Positions 5,332-5,489 of a DNA stretch of 5,489 nucleotides are shown here, piece after piece. The stretch spans positions 1-5,489 of the forward strand of contig JAADHX010000483.1 of the NCBI GenBank assembly GCA_013151655.1, written 5' to 3'. Source of the DNA: Actinomycetota bacterium. GTDB taxonomy: Bacteria; Actinomycetota; Acidimicrobiia; Acidimicrobiales; Poriferisodalaceae. The notes beneath the pieces are model-generated. The model had not been told where the DNA came from, did no database searches, and saw nothing but the letters and a program-made list of their open reading frames with translations. Each line of letters opens with the position of its first letter. Position 1 is the stretch's first letter. Made by a program: the position numbers and the translations under genes.

Positions 5332-5489
5332 CAGTCTCTGTTTCGGTTCATTTCGGCTTGTTCCTTACGGTATGGCGACAGCAGCCCGCGCGCGCCCTTT
5401 GCCCACCTTGTAGCGACAACGGGGATCATGTTTGGGTTCTTTGGGTGATCTGGGGCAGAAACTTCCCGTTTACCGAATCTTTGTTCGTT
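5331..5489 (-). CDS. C-terminal end of an unrecognised reading frame (partial)
   Basis: The frame stays open from the right window edge for 52 codons and ends at TGA 5333-5331, overlapping the pepQ ATG by one base (TGATG). The other two minus-strand frames contain stops here. The tail reads ...APDHPKNPNM and then LLSPYRKEQAEMNRNRD at the end, is Lys/Arg-rich and has no motif I recognise. Codon use includes AAA, AGA and several A/T third positions, less GC-biased than the neighbours, so coding is uncertain. In favour: the exact stop/start overlap, as at the other junctions of this block. If it is not coding, this is the leader of pepQ, with a possible mini-frame of six residues (MNRNRD) preceded by AAGGAA. 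Confidence 0.4.
   Translation of the reverse strand, partial: NEQRFGKREVSAPDHPKNPNMIPVVATRWAKGARGLLSPYRKEQAEMNRNRD

Overview
The window looks like a chromosomal segment of a high-GC actinobacterium. The gene order (M24 peptidase, efp, nusB, pyrR, pyrB, pyrC) is the classic actinobacterial arrangement. The moderate GC content and divergent protein sequences make an Acidimicrobiia-like lineage plausible, but that placement is inference. Every convincing gene is on the minus strand, so transcription runs from right (5489) to left (1).

Right part (5489 to 3602): the last 52 codons of an unrecognised reading frame reach the window edge, and its stop overlaps the start of an Xaa-Pro peptidase (M24 family, all five metal ligands present). 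A 56-base gap holding a nested hairpin separates this from efp, which encodes translation elongation factor P and has its own Shine-Dalgarno site. Middle part (3605 to 2348): nusB overlaps efp by four bases and uses a TTG start. It is followed, with another 4-base overlap, by a short-chain dehydrogenase/reductase (SDR) gene that is split by a frameshift near 2546-2556.

Left part (2347 to 1): the pyrimidine block. A 114-base gap contains a hairpin closely resembling the RNA site bound by PyrR, with the pyrR Shine-Dalgarno site directly after it and a GTG start. A textbook intrinsic-terminator hairpin with a T-run lies inside codons 9-17 of pyrR itself. pyrR, pyrB (aspartate carbamoyltransferase) and a dihydroorotase homologue (pyrC-like, cut by the left edge) are joined by ATGA overlaps, so they are very probably translationally coupled.

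Points of most interest: (1) the leader/terminator layout suggests that PyrR could block its own translation and thereby let the intragenic terminator stop transcription of the pyr operon; (2) the PyrC homologue has lost the HxH metal motif and several other active-site residues in the visible part, which points to a pseudo-dihydroorotase, perhaps a structural partner of PyrB; (3) the SDR gene is frameshifted although it sits in a tightly coupled operon. No mobile elements, tRNA/rRNA genes or CRISPR arrays were seen. No stretch over 300 bases lacks a gene.
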